Part shown: one piece after another, positions 16,548-24,393 of the stretch
Numbering within the stretch: the first letter of the stretch is position 1
How the letters are laid out: every line of letters starts with the position of its first letter
Source of the DNA: DATGZX01 sp035296965
GTDB lineage: Bacteria > Planctomycetota > Planctomycetia > Gemmatales > Gemmataceae
NCBI GenBank assembly: GCA_035296965.1
Contig: DATGZX010000439.1
Coordinates: 1-38,638, forward strand
Reading direction: 5' to 3'
DNA: 38,638 nucleotides
Notes under the pieces: generated by a model
What the model saw: the letters and a program-made list of their open reading frames with translations, nothing else
The model's database searches: none
Told to the model about the DNA's origin: nothing
Program-made: the position numbers and the translations under genes

Positions 16548-18743
16548 ATGCCGCAAACTGTCTATCAAGCACCTTTTGTGGAAGGCCCTTCGCCCGAAGA
16601 ACTCAAGTTGACCCGCAGGGCGAGCCGGCGCTACGGCCTATTCGCGCCGCACCTGATAAAGGCTGCGATCAAGCAATCCTTCATCATGCTGCGGCCGGAT
16701 ATCCAATGGAAGAATCCGGTCATGTTCGTGGTCGAAGTGGGAACAGTCTTAAGTCTGCTCTTCACGATTACGACTTTGCTAGGATTTGCTGGCCAGGCCC
16801 GCTTGACATACCTCATCGCCCTGGATTTCTGGCTGCTCATCACGGTGCTTTTTGCTAACTTCGCGACAGGGCTCGCCGAAGCCCGCGGCAAGGCTCAGGC
16901 CGACTCCTTGCGCAAAACCCGGCGGGAGACCCCGGCGTTCCGCATTTTAGAAAACGGCCAGATCGAAGAGACAGCATCCACGGCACTGCAAACCGGTGAC
17001 CGCGTTGCCGTCGAGGCGGGACAGGTCATACCGGGTGATGGCGAGATTGTGGAAGGCGTCGCCTCGGTCGATGAATCGGCGATCACCGGTGAGTCGGCTC
17101 CGGTAATTCGTGAAGCCGGCGGCGACCGCTCCGGCGTAACGGGGGGAACGCGCGTCCTGTCGGATCGGATCATTGTGCGAATCACCGCCAGCGCGGGCAA
17201 GTCATTCCTCGATCGTATGATCGCTTTGGTGGAAGGGGCGATCCGGCAGCGGACGCCGAATGAGATCGCCCTGTCCTTGGTGCTATCCGCATTCACGTTG
17301 ATCTTTCTGATTGTGACGGCCGCCCTTTTGCCCATGGCGTTGAACGCCGAGCTGTACATGAAGGATTACCTCGGTGTCGCGAAACCGATCAAGAGCCTCG
17401 GCACGGATGTGCCGACTCTTGTTGCCTTGCTGGTGTGCTTGATTCCAACCACGATTGGCGCTTTGCTGGCGGCCATCGGCATCGCGGGCATGGACCGAGC
17501 TTTGCGAGCGAACATCCTCGCCAAAAGCGGCAAGGCAGTCGAGGTGGCCGGCGATGTCGATACCTTGCTGCTCGACAAGACAGGCACGATCACGGTGGGA
17601 AACCGCCGGGCCACGCAGTTTGTGCCCGTTGGGAACTATAGCGCCGCCGATCTAGGGAGGCTGGCTGCCCTGGCTTCGATCGCGGACCAGACGCCCGAAG
17701 GCAAAAGCATCCTGGATCTTTTTCAGAGACTGCCCGTGGCGGGTCCCGGAAACGCAGCCGTGCCCCGGGACGGCCCGCTCGAAGCGATGATCCCGCCGGG
17801 GGCGAAATTCGTGGAATTCACCGCCCAGACGCGAATGAGCGGTGTCGATCTGCCGGATGGGAGCCAAATCCGTAAAGGCGCTCCGGATGCCGTCCTTCGA
17901 TACGTGAAGAACGCTCACGGGCAGGTCCCCGATCGTTTGCAGGAGCAAGTCGACGCCGTGGCTTCCCAGGGAGCGACACCCCTCCTTGTTTGCGAAGGGA
18001 ACCGTCTGGCCGGCCTAGTCGTGCTCGAAGACGTGCTCAAGCCGGGGATGCGCGACCGCTTCGAGCGGCTACGACGTATGGGTCTACGCACCGTTATGGT
18101 AACTGGCGACAATCCGTTGACCGCCAAGGCCATTGCGGAACAGGCAGGCGTGGACGATTACATCGCCCAGGCCACGCCTGAGGCCAAACTAGCCTACATC
18201 CGCAAGGAGCAGAGCGCGGGCAAGCTGGTCGCGATGATGGGCGACGGCACTAATGACGCCCCGGCCTTGGCTCAGGCTGATGTCGGCGTCGCCATGAATT
18301 CCGGCACGCAGGCCGCCAAGGAAGCCGGCAACATGGTTGACCTTGATAGCGACCCGACCAAGCTGATCGAAGTCGTCGAAATCGGCAAGCAGCTCCTCAT
18401 GACGCGCGGCGCCCTGACGACGTTTTCCATCGCCAACGACTTGGCCAAGTACTTTGCGATCATTCCGGCGCTGTTTGCGGCTACGCTGCCCTGGCTGAAG
18501 CCGTTCGACGTGATGAATTTGCATTCTGCAACCTCGGCCATCCTGTCCGCCGTCATCTTCAATGCGATCATTATCCCGCTGCTGATTCCCATCGCATTGC
18601 GAGGCGTCACGTATCGACCGGTCGGTGCCGACGCGCTATTGCGTCGCAACCTACTAATTTGGGGTCTGGGCGGCGTGGTAGTGCCGTTCGCTGGCATCAA
18701 GATCATCGACTTGATATTGGTTGCCCTCCACATGGTCTCCTGA
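16548..18743 (+). CDS. kdpB: KdpB, P-type ATPase subunit of KdpFABC
   Basis: A 731-residue P-type ATPase (class IA) that energises potassium uptake. The phosphorylated Asp343 is in DKTGTITVGNR; the actuator motif TGES is near residue 180; MVTGDNPLTAKAIA and MMGDGTNDAPAL are the hinge motifs; membrane segments flank these. It is about 50 residues longer than the E. coli enzyme, with part of the excess in the nucleotide-binding domain (around PVAGPGNAAVPRDGPLEAM). It lies 59 bases after kdpA and 22 bases before kdpC. Confidence 0.97.
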   Translation: MPQTVYQAPFVEGPSPEELKLTRRASRRYGLFAPHLIKAAIKQSFIMLRPDIQWKNPVMFVVEVGTVLSLLFTITTLLGFAGQARLTYLIALDFWLLITVLFANFATGLAEARGKAQADSLRKTRRETPAFRILENGQIEETASTALQTGDRVAVEAGQVIPGDGEIVEGVASVDESAITGESAPVIREAGGDRSGVTGGTRVLSDRIIVRITASAGKSFLDRMIALVEGAIRQRTPNEIALSLVLSAFTLIFLIVTAALLPMALNAELYMKDYLGVAKPIKSLGTDVPTLVALLVCLIPTTIGALLAAIGIAGMDRALRANILAKSGKAVEVAGDVDTLLLDKTGTITVGNRRATQFVPVGNYSAADLGRLAALASIADQTPEGKSILDLFQRLPVAGPGNAAVPRDGPLEAMIPPGAKFVEFTAQTRMSGVDLPDGSQIRKGAPDAVLRYVKNAHGQVPDRLQEQVDAVASQGATPLLVCEGNRLAGLVVLEDVLKPGMRDRFERLRRMGLRTVMVTGDNPLTAKAIAEQAGVDDYIAQATPEAKLAYIRKEQSAGKLVAMMGDGTNDAPALAQADVGVAMNSGTQAAKEAGNMVDLDSDPTKLIEVVEIGKQLLMTRGALTTFSIANDLAKYFAIIPALFAATLPWLKPFDVMNLHSATSAILSAVIFNAIIIPLLIPIALRGVTYRPVGADALLRRNLLIWGLGGVVVPFAGIKIIDLILVALHMVS

Positions 18744-18765
18744 ATCGCAAGCGCAAGGTAAACCC

Positions 18766-19812
18766 ATGCTTCAACATTTACGTGCAAACCTGTGGCTGCT
18801 GGTACTGACGGTGATTCTTTGCACCGTCCTGTATCCGCTGGTGCTCTGGGGGATTGGGCAGGCGGTCTTCCACGACAAGGCTCAGGGAAGTCTCGTCGAC
18901 AAAAGCGGCCGGCCGGTCGCAGACGAAAGCCAGGCTGTCGGTTCGCGGCTCATAGCTCAGCCCTTCTCCGCTGACGAATACTTTCAACCGCGTCCTTCCG
19001 CTGTTTCTTACAATGCTGCCGCATCAGGGGCAAGTAACTGGGGGGCCAATAACTACCTGTTGCGCGACCGCGTGGCTCGCCAACTCGGCCCCATCGTGAA
19101 GTACCGCGCCGGCCCCAAGAAGGACCAACTCGCCGCGCCGGACATCGAAAGCTGGTTTCAGAAGGACCAGTTTCAGGGCAGACCAGGTATCGTTGCCCAG
19201 TGGGCGCAAGCTCATCCCTCGGTCGCGCAGAAATGGGTCAATGGGGACAAGCTGAACATGGAGTTTGTCGCAAATTGGCAGAAGAACCATCTCGTCGAAG
19301 TCGCTCAATGGATCAAGGAAAATCCGGGCACGCCGGAGCCCAAGCCGGACGACCTTGCCGTCCCTTTCTTCATCAGCTTCTCGAAGGCGCACCCCGGAAT
19401 GTTTCTCGGAACTGAAGAACACACGACGGCACAGGGCAAGACCGAAAAGCAGATCAAGCTGGTCAGGGAAGGCACAGACGTGCAGGGCACCTTCTTCGAT
19501 ATGTGGCTTCAGGAGCACCCGAGCGTGGAACTGCAAGAGGTGCCTGCGGACATGGTGATGGCCTCCGGCTCAGGTTTGGACCCACACATCACGCTGAAAA
19601 ACGCGCTGTACCAACTCGACCGAGTCGCCGCAAAGTGGGCCGCGGAAACCAAAAGGGAACCGGGTCAGGTCCGCAAGGAAATCGAAGAACTCTTGCGGCA
19701 AAAGGCGGAGGCGCCTTTGGGCGGGCTGGTCGGCGTGGATCTGGTAAATGTCTTGGAGGTAAATCTCGCCCTGCGAAATCATCTCGATAAGCAGGGTGGC
19801 GTAAATCGGTGA
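18766..19812 (+). CDS. kdpC: KdpC with a large internal insertion
   Basis: A 348-residue KdpC; the usual length is about 190. The N-terminal helix (about 9-35), SAVSYNAAASGASNWGANN (about 78-96) and the C-terminal MASGSGLDPHIT (265-276), VNVLEVNLAL are typical KdpC. Between about residues 112 and 257 lies an extra hydrophilic segment that repeats a pattern of Trp, three or four residues, then His-Pro or Asn-Pro (QWAQAHPS, QWIKENPG, MWLQEHPS; a Phe variant FSKAHPG). The frame is intact, so this is a genuine enlarged protein, not an assembly error. The ATG at 18766 is chosen because the upstream extension overlaps kdpB. Function of the insertion is unknown; it would lie on the extracytoplasmic side. 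Confidence 0.92.
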   Translation: MLQHLRANLWLLVLTVILCTVLYPLVLWGIGQAVFHDKAQGSLVDKSGRPVADESQAVGSRLIAQPFSADEYFQPRPSAVSYNAAASGASNWGANNYLLRDRVARQLGPIVKYRAGPKKDQLAAPDIESWFQKDQFQGRPGIVAQWAQAHPSVAQKWVNGDKLNMEFVANWQKNHLVEVAQWIKENPGTPEPKPDDLAVPFFISFSKAHPGMFLGTEEHTTAQGKTEKQIKLVREGTDVQGTFFDMWLQEHPSVELQEVPADMVMASGSGLDPHITLKNALYQLDRVAAKWAAETKREPGQVRKEIEELLRQKAEAPLGGLVGVDLVNVLEVNLALRNHLDKQGGVNR

Positions 19813-19956
19813 AAGTTCCCGCTCGGCCAAAGCAATCGAACAGAACTTAAGTTTTTCGCATGCGCCGCATCTGACGAGATTCCCGCCGTCCAGCGATTTT
19901 CGGTGGTTGGGCGACGCCGAAGGGAAGCTGGCGGCGGGACTATTGAAGACTACACT

Positions 19957-20011
19957 CGCTCGCCCCTCACGCCTCAATTCTATGTAGGCTGCACAAGTGA
20001 GGGTGCGAGCG
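19957..20011. repeat. Inverted repeat, 14-bp arms
   Basis: The left arm CGCTCGCCCCTCAC (19957-19970) pairs with GTGAGGGTGCGAGCG (19997-20011) with one bulged base, around a loop of 26 bases. It lies about 145 bases past kdpC and may serve as a terminator hairpin or be a dispersed repeat. There is no U-run after either arm. Confidence 0.5.
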
Positions 20012-20179
20012 GGTTCATCCAAACTGACATTCCCCGTGCGCCGTTGGCACGTGGCGCCGTCCTGAATAACCGTGCGTGACCTTACAGCAGTCGGACTTTG
20101 GGTGCCACGCAATGCCGAACACTTTAGAACCGGCGTGCCATGCGTTCGCGACTTCTCGACAACATGACAGAGCAGTCAG

Positions 20180-20304
20180 GCAAAATCGCGAAAGCATGTC
20201 CCGCCCCACGTTTGGCGTCCCGTTCAGGGTTTGGGGCACCCCCGGTTTGTCCACTGGTGCGGGATTGCCAAGGTGAGTCGGGACATGCTTTCGCGAGGTT
20301 TTGC
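20180..20304. repeat. Long imperfect palindrome, MITE-like
   Basis: Perfect 18-bp inverted arms, TCGCGAAAGCATGTCCCG at 20186-20203 and its complement at 20279-20296, separated by 75 bases. Pairing extends outward (GCAAAA on the left, TTTTGC on the right after a two-base bulge) and inward (CAC..TTGGC with GCCAAGGTG, GTCCCG with CGGGAT), so nearly the whole 125-base block can fold on itself. No transposase or clear target-site duplication was seen. It could be a non-autonomous mobile element remnant or a dispersed structural repeat. Confidence 0.65.
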
Positions 20305-20377
20305 AGCTTTAGTCGGTCATCTTCAGTAGTCGCGATGACGAGGCTCTTCACCAGGAATTCCCTGCAAGTCTTTTCGG

Positions 20378-21607
20378 TCACGCCTCTGTCACCATGGCGG
20401 CAGTGCCTTCCGGCGCTGGTGGCTTTACCATCGGGAGAGACCGGGGCAGCAAGAACTTTAGAAGTGGCGGTGCCAGGAAGGTTGTCACCATGACCATCAA
20501 TGTAACAGCACTGAACATTCTCTCGTCGAAGATGCCTTTGCTCAGGCCCATCTGGGCGAAAATAAGACCTACCTCGCCGCGCGGAATCATGCCGACGCCG
20601 ATAACGCTTTTCTTCCCTCGAAACCAGAAAGGAGCGTAACCCGCCAAAAACTTGCCAACCACGGCGCAGACGATCAGCAGGCCGCCGATCCACAGCGTCT
20701 GGTGGTTAGCCGCATCCAAGGGATTGAAGACCCGAATATCCACCTGGGCGCCGACCCAAACGAAGAACAAAGGAACGAAGAAGTACCCCAGGTGGGCGAC
20801 GCCCTTCTCGATTTCGTGCGCCTGTGGTGTCCGTGCCAGAAGGAGTCCAGCGGCGAAAGCCCCAATGATCATCGCGGAGCCAGAGCGGTCCGCCAACCAT
20901 GCCAGTGCCAGTGCCAGGATGACTCCCAGCATCGTGGTGAGAGCACGCACGTCGAGTTTGTCTGCCAGACGCATGATCGGCTGCGCGAGCATACCGCCGA
21001 TGAGTAGAGTTCCCAGAAGGAATCCGAAGGCGATGCCGGTAACTTTTGCGACACCGACCACCGTTATCGCCTGGTCCTGCGTCAGACCGGTTACCACGGT
21101 CAGGATGACCAGGCCGAGAATGTCATCCAGGACTGCAGCCCCCAGGACGATTTGACTTTCGGGTTCTTGCAACCTGCCCAGGTCTCCGAGCACTCTGGCC
21201 GTTATGCCGACGCTCGTCGCTGTGAGAGCAGCCCCCGCGACCACAGCCACCTCTTGAGATGTTCTGAGCATCCGACAGACAGCGTAACCTAGTACAAACG
21301 GCAGTAGGACGCCCACGAATGCGACGGCGGCCGAGGCGCCGCCGACCTGCAGAAGTTTGCGCAGGTCTGTCTCCAGGCCGATTTCGAAGAGGAGCAGGAC
21401 CACGCCCAGTTCGGCGAGGACGTGCAAGACTTCACTGCCAGGATCGACGACGCCCAGGACGGAACTGCCCAGGATCACGCCAGCAATCAGCTCGCCAAGC
21501 ACCGCAGGCTGACCGAACCGCTGGGCCAAGATGCCCGCGAACTTGGCTACCGCCAAAGCGAGCGCCACCACGCCGAGGAACTGGGGGATGTCGAAGTGGT
21601 GAGGCAT
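20378..21607 (-). CDS. Kef/CPA2-type cation:proton antiporter
   Basis: A 409-residue polytopic inner-membrane protein of the CPA2 sodium or potassium/proton antiporter family. The pattern FGQPAVLGELIAGVILG (about 31-47), LLLFEIGLE, TATSVGITARVLGDLG and the paired acidic VLDDILGLV (about 157-165) is characteristic. It lacks the C-terminal TrkA-N domain of KefB/KefC, so it is of the shorter NapA/GerN-like form. It is the last gene of the probable mscL-DUF202-antiporter operon (gap of 40 bases) and faces kdpC tail-to-tail. Together with Kdp and MscL this points to potassium, pH and osmotic balance; the ion is not proven. Confidence 0.9.
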   Translation of the reverse strand: MPHHFDIPQFLGVVALALAVAKFAGILAQRFGQPAVLGELIAGVILGSSVLGVVDPGSEVLHVLAELGVVLLLFEIGLETDLRKLLQVGGASAAVAFVGVLLPFVLGYAVCRMLRTSQEVAVVAGAALTATSVGITARVLGDLGRLQEPESQIVLGAAVLDDILGLVILTVVTGLTQDQAITVVGVAKVTGIAFGFLLGTLLIGGMLAQPIMRLADKLDVRALTTMLGVILALALAWLADRSGSAMIIGAFAAGLLLARTPQAHEIEKGVAHLGYFFVPLFFVWVGAQVDIRVFNPLDAANHQTLWIGGLLIVCAVVGKFLAGYAPFWFRGKKSVIGVGMIPRGEVGLIFAQMGLSKGIFDERMFSAVTLMVMVTTFLAPPLLKFLLPRSLPMVKPPAPEGTAAMVTEA

Positions 21608-21647
21608 GCAGGTGTGTGCTCCTTGGATTTTCGAATTGAAGGGACGG

Positions 21648-22070
21648 TTAAAATGGCCCTGTGTTCAGGATCACGCCCAGGAATGCGATAATCCCGACGA
21701 TGGCCACCGCCGCGGCAGCCAAGATCGGCAGCCGTTCGCGCGCCTTGTCCTGTCCAGCAGACAGCCGCTGAATTAGCCGCCAATACTCCCAGGCGGCGGC
21801 CACCAGCAGGACCGTTCCTAGACCAATGAGTGTCAGACCAAAATTACGCGTACCGCTGAGGTGCAAGTCCGTAGTTCCAGAAATCCCCCGCACGTAGTAC
21901 AAAAACTTGAACAGTGAGAAGCCGAAGCCGATCAGCGCTAGAGAGGTGCGTACCCAGGCCAAAAGCGTCCGCTCGGCCGCAAGGACGTTGCGCTCTCTGG
22001 CCAAATCGGTGGTCTCTTGCGCCGGTGTCTTCTTGGCGTCTAGAACGGCGCCTGCTGGCGGATCATCCAT
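21648..22070 (-). CDS. DUF202 (YidH-family) small membrane protein
   Basis: A 140-residue inner-membrane protein with the DUF202 signature AAERTLLAWVRTSLALIGFGF at about residues 31-51, followed by two more hydrophobic segments. Family members such as YidH have no settled function. It lies 36 bases after mscL and 40 bases before the antiporter gene, on the same strand, so it is probably co-transcribed with both. Confidence 0.88.
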   Translation of the reverse strand: MDDPPAGAVLDAKKTPAQETTDLARERNVLAAERTLLAWVRTSLALIGFGFSLFKFLYYVRGISGTTDLHLSGTRNFGLTLIGLGTVLLVAAAWEYWRLIQRLSAGQDKARERLPILAAAAVAIVGIIAFLGVILNTGPF

Positions 22071-22106
22071 TGCGTGAATGTTCTTTCTAATGACTGTGAC
22101 TGTCCA

Positions 22107-22562
22107 CTAGCTGGACTGCGCCGGGGCTCTGCCGCTGCGCAGCAGGTCGCGGATTTCGGTCAGCAGTTCCTGGTCTTTCGTCAGCGGTGGAATGACCGCT
22201 GCTTCTTCCTTTTTTGTTCGCATGATCCAGCCCAGGAACTTTACCACGAAGATGAACAACACGAGGGCGACAATCAGGAAGTTCACCAGTTCCCCGATGA
22301 ATCTACCAAAAGGGATGGTTGCACCGCTCACCTTAAACACCCACCCTTCGTAGCCCTTGTCTCCAGGGAGGAGGACGGCGACGAGCGGCATGATGATGTC
22401 CTGCACCAAGGAGCTTACAATCTTGCCGAACGCCGCCCCAATGATCACGCCGATTGCCAGGTCGATCACATTTCCCTTGAAGGCAAAACCCTTGAACTCC
22501 TCCAGCAGCGAGGAAGCCTGCTTCTTCACGTCGAGTGTTGCAACTGTTTTCAGTGGATCCAT
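22107..22562 (-). CDS. mscL: Large-conductance mechanosensitive channel
   Basis: A 151-residue MscL, the homopentameric tension-gated channel that releases solutes during hypo-osmotic shock. The pore helix segment FKGFAFKGNVIDLAIGVIIG (about 23-42) and GKIVSSLVQDIIMP are clear, as is the second helix VNFLIVALVLFIFVVKFLG (about 88-106) and a charged C-terminal helix. GGGGAG, an SD, lies at 22571-22576 on the minus strand. It is the first gene of the proposed mscL-DUF202-antiporter operon; a -24/-12-like element and a GCAATTTGC motif lie upstream. Confidence 0.96.
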   Translation of the reverse strand: MDPLKTVATLDVKKQASSLLEEFKGFAFKGNVIDLAIGVIIGAAFGKIVSSLVQDIIMPLVAVLLPGDKGYEGWVFKVSGATIPFGRFIGELVNFLIVALVLFIFVVKFLGWIMRTKKEEAAVIPPLTKDQELLTEIRDLLRSGRAPAQSS

Positions 22563-22599
22563 GAATGCGCTCCCCTTGAAATTGAGTTTGTCGCGGGCG

Positions 22600-22615
22600 G
22601 GCTCTAGACGTGCCT
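22600..22615 (-). promoter_or_regulatory. Possible sigma-54 promoter of mscL
   Basis: Read on the minus strand the element is AGGCACG-N4-GAGCC. It keeps the two essential dinucleotides, GG and GC, at the correct spacing and a perfect GGCACG -24 block, but the -12 block differs from TTGCA. The start point would fall near 22588, giving a short leader to mscL at 22562. GCAATTTGC is about 90 bases upstream, the same distance as at the kdp promoter. The match is weak on its own. Confidence 0.4.
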
Positions 22616-22698
22616 GAGAGTCGAGAGAACAGAACGTAGCTCTCTGCTCTCACTGAATTCGATCGATATCTCTCGCGATCCTTCGCTTTTTGTTCAAC

Positions 22699-22707
22699 GC
22701 AATTTGC
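22699..22707 (+). promoter_or_regulatory. Operator-like motif GCAATTTGC upstream of mscL
   Basis: Exact copy of the 9-mer found in tandem upstream of kdp. It is centred about 141 bases upstream of mscL and about 205 bases upstream of the plus-strand gene at 22908, so it could serve either. Binding by the NtrC-type regulator is inference. Confidence 0.45.
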
Positions 22708-22907
22708 CAAACGGAAGCCTGGATATCTTGTCCACACGGACGACACTTGACGGGTGCTCCATCGACTGATTCAGCTGCCAAGATCCTGAAATCTCACGAG
22801 CGGAAACCCAGAGGTCTGGCCAAACACTTTCCGAGATGCGATAGTCATGGTGCGGGAGCACGGCCCTTCCAGGTTAAAGGCTACCAAACGAAAGAGAAGG
22901 TGCAAGC

Positions 22908-23414
22908 ATGAACCAACTGCCGCCAATCCTTGCCGGCGCAACGGCAACGTTGATTGGTATGACCGGGCCTGTCTTTGCTGACGAGCAGCCAATTGCGAAG
23001 GGGAGCAAAGTCGCGTATCAGGTTTATAAAAGCTACTTCGAGTCGAACAAATCCGGCCTGGAGGGCGACAGGTCGTTTCTCGCTTTCACGGATCAGAAGG
23101 CGTTCGACAAGGTTTTCGGCAAGGCAGTCGTCATGGGGAAAAAGCCCAAGTTTCTTCCTAAGGACGCGTTCGACACGAAGCTGGTGATAGCGGCCATCCG
23201 CCGCGGTCATAAGGTGTGGGAATACGGTGTCGATAAAGTGACGGCCGACGGAAAGACTCTGTATGTACAATACGAGGCCCACTCCGGTGCCGAGGATTCA
23301 GCGACGTTTGCCTCGCCCCTGATTATCTCTGTGGGAAAGGCGAAATACTCTACTGTTGTCTTCATTGAAAACGGCAAGAAAGTCGGCAGCGCAACGATTG
23401 GCAGTGGCGAATAG
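22908..23414 (+). CDS. Secreted protein with PrcB-like domain
   Basis: A 168-residue exported protein. Residues 1-24 look like a signal peptide ending in FADE. The mature part has a run of short strands (SFLAFTDQKAFDKVFG ... DTKLVIAAIRRG ... LYVQYEAHSG ... SPLIISVGKAKYSTVVFIENGKKV) resembling the PrcB C-terminal domain of bacterial protease-complex proteins. Function is unknown. It is preceded by GAGAAGG (22894-22900) and followed after 47 bases by an SDR gene on the same strand. Confidence 0.6.
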   Translation: MNQLPPILAGATATLIGMTGPVFADEQPIAKGSKVAYQVYKSYFESNKSGLEGDRSFLAFTDQKAFDKVFGKAVVMGKKPKFLPKDAFDTKLVIAAIRRGHKVWEYGVDKVTADGKTLYVQYEAHSGAEDSATFASPLIISVGKAKYSTVVFIENGKKVGSATIGSGE

Positions 23415-23461
23415 GCGCGAGCGTCGGGCCACGTCGAATCAGCAAGAAAAGAGTGCAAGCG

Positions 23462-24232
23462 ATGAGTGTTCCCCCCGATCTGTTTGATCTGAAAGGCCGG
23501 CGTGCTTTGATCACTGGCGCCAGCCGGGGCATCGGCCTCGCCATCGCCCACGGTTTGGCGCAGCGCGGGGCCGCCATCGTGATCACCGGCCGCAAAGCGG
23601 ACACGTTGGGGGCCGCCGCTGAACAATTGCGCGCCGGCGGTGCGGACGCGCAGCCGATGGTCTGCCACCAAGGCGAGCCGGCAGCCATCGCGCAATTGTT
23701 TCAGGAACTCGATAAGCAAGGTAAGCCAGTGGACATTGCGGTAATCAACGCAGCTACCAACCCTGTCATGGGACCGTTGCTGGAAGTGGACCTGGCTGCC
23801 TGGCAGAAGATTGTTGACGTTAATTTGACCGGTGCACTGGCAACAGCTCAGCAAGCCGCGCGGCGCATGGCAGCCCGAAAAAAAGGGTCGCTCGTGATCA
23901 TCTCCTCGATCGCCGGCATTGACCCAATGCCGAGCATCGCGGCCTACAGCGTCAGCAAGGCTGGTTTGCTTGGCATGATGCGGGGATTGGCCAAGGAGCT
24001 TGGTCCGTTTGGGGTTCGGGCAAATGCCATTGCGCCGGGGTTGATCGAGACGAAGTTCTCCGCGGCTCTGTTTCAGAACAAGAAGGCCTATGAATACGTG
24101 GTTGGGAATGTGCCGCTCGGACGCCACGGCCAGCCTGAAGATATCGTCGGTGCCGCCGTCTTCCTCGCTTCTGATGCCTCCGCGTACATTACCGGCCAGA
24201 CATTAGTCGTAGATGGGGGCGGCAGGGTTTGA
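23462..24232 (+). CDS. Short-chain dehydrogenase/reductase (FabG-like)
   Basis: A 256-residue classical SDR, an NAD(P)-dependent oxidoreductase of a hydroxyl or keto group. It has the cofactor motif TGASRGIG at 18-25, NAAT (a variant of NNAG) near 96, catalytic Ser149 in IISSIAG, and Tyr162-x3-Lys166 in YSVSK. Arg44 after the second strand suggests NADP. The PG motif APGLIETKF and the C-terminal YITGQTLVVDGG are standard. ATG 23462 is preferred to an in-frame GTG nine bases upstream. The substrate is unknown; the nearby beta-oxidation gene hints at acyl substrates. Confidence 0.92.
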   Translation: MSVPPDLFDLKGRRALITGASRGIGLAIAHGLAQRGAAIVITGRKADTLGAAAEQLRAGGADAQPMVCHQGEPAAIAQLFQELDKQGKPVDIAVINAATNPVMGPLLEVDLAAWQKIVDVNLTGALATAQQAARRMAARKKGSLVIISSIAGIDPMPSIAAYSVSKAGLLGMMRGLAKELGPFGVRANAIAPGLIETKFSAALFQNKKAYEYVVGNVPLGRHGQPEDIVGAAVFLASDASAYITGQTLVVDGGGRV

Positions 24233-24393
24233 GCAAGGCAGGACAAAACCCCACGTGTCCATTTTCCCTTTCTTGAAGAAATAGGCTCAAACTTTTCCCT
24301 ATCAACGTCGTCTAGTAGCGGGAGGGACTGTAGGCCCGAGCGGGGATCTGCAACTCACAAAACCCTCTCCAGGCCAATCGTGGGAGGAAAGTC

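Larger units (their letters stand above)
19813..20377. other. Convergent intergenic region between kdpC and the antiporter gene
   Basis: No credible gene was seen in these 565 bases; small open frames here run through inverted repeats or are antisense to kdpC. The region holds two inverted repeats, listed separately (19957-20011 and 20180-20304). Either could end transcription from both convergent operons. Confidence 0.6.
22563..22907. other. Divergent control region between mscL and the PrcB-like gene
   Basis: No gene was seen in these 345 bases. The region contains a sigma-54-like element facing mscL (22600-22615), an operator-like GCAATTTGC (22699-22707), and a weak hairpin GAGAG..CAGA/TCTG.CTCTC at about 22620-22652. 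Promoters for the plus-strand gene were not recognised. Confidence 0.5.

Noticed and set aside
19570..20112. Minus-strand frame of 180 codons overlapping the end of kdpC
   Set aside because: Mostly antisense to kdpC, runs through an inverted repeat, with no recognisable protein features.
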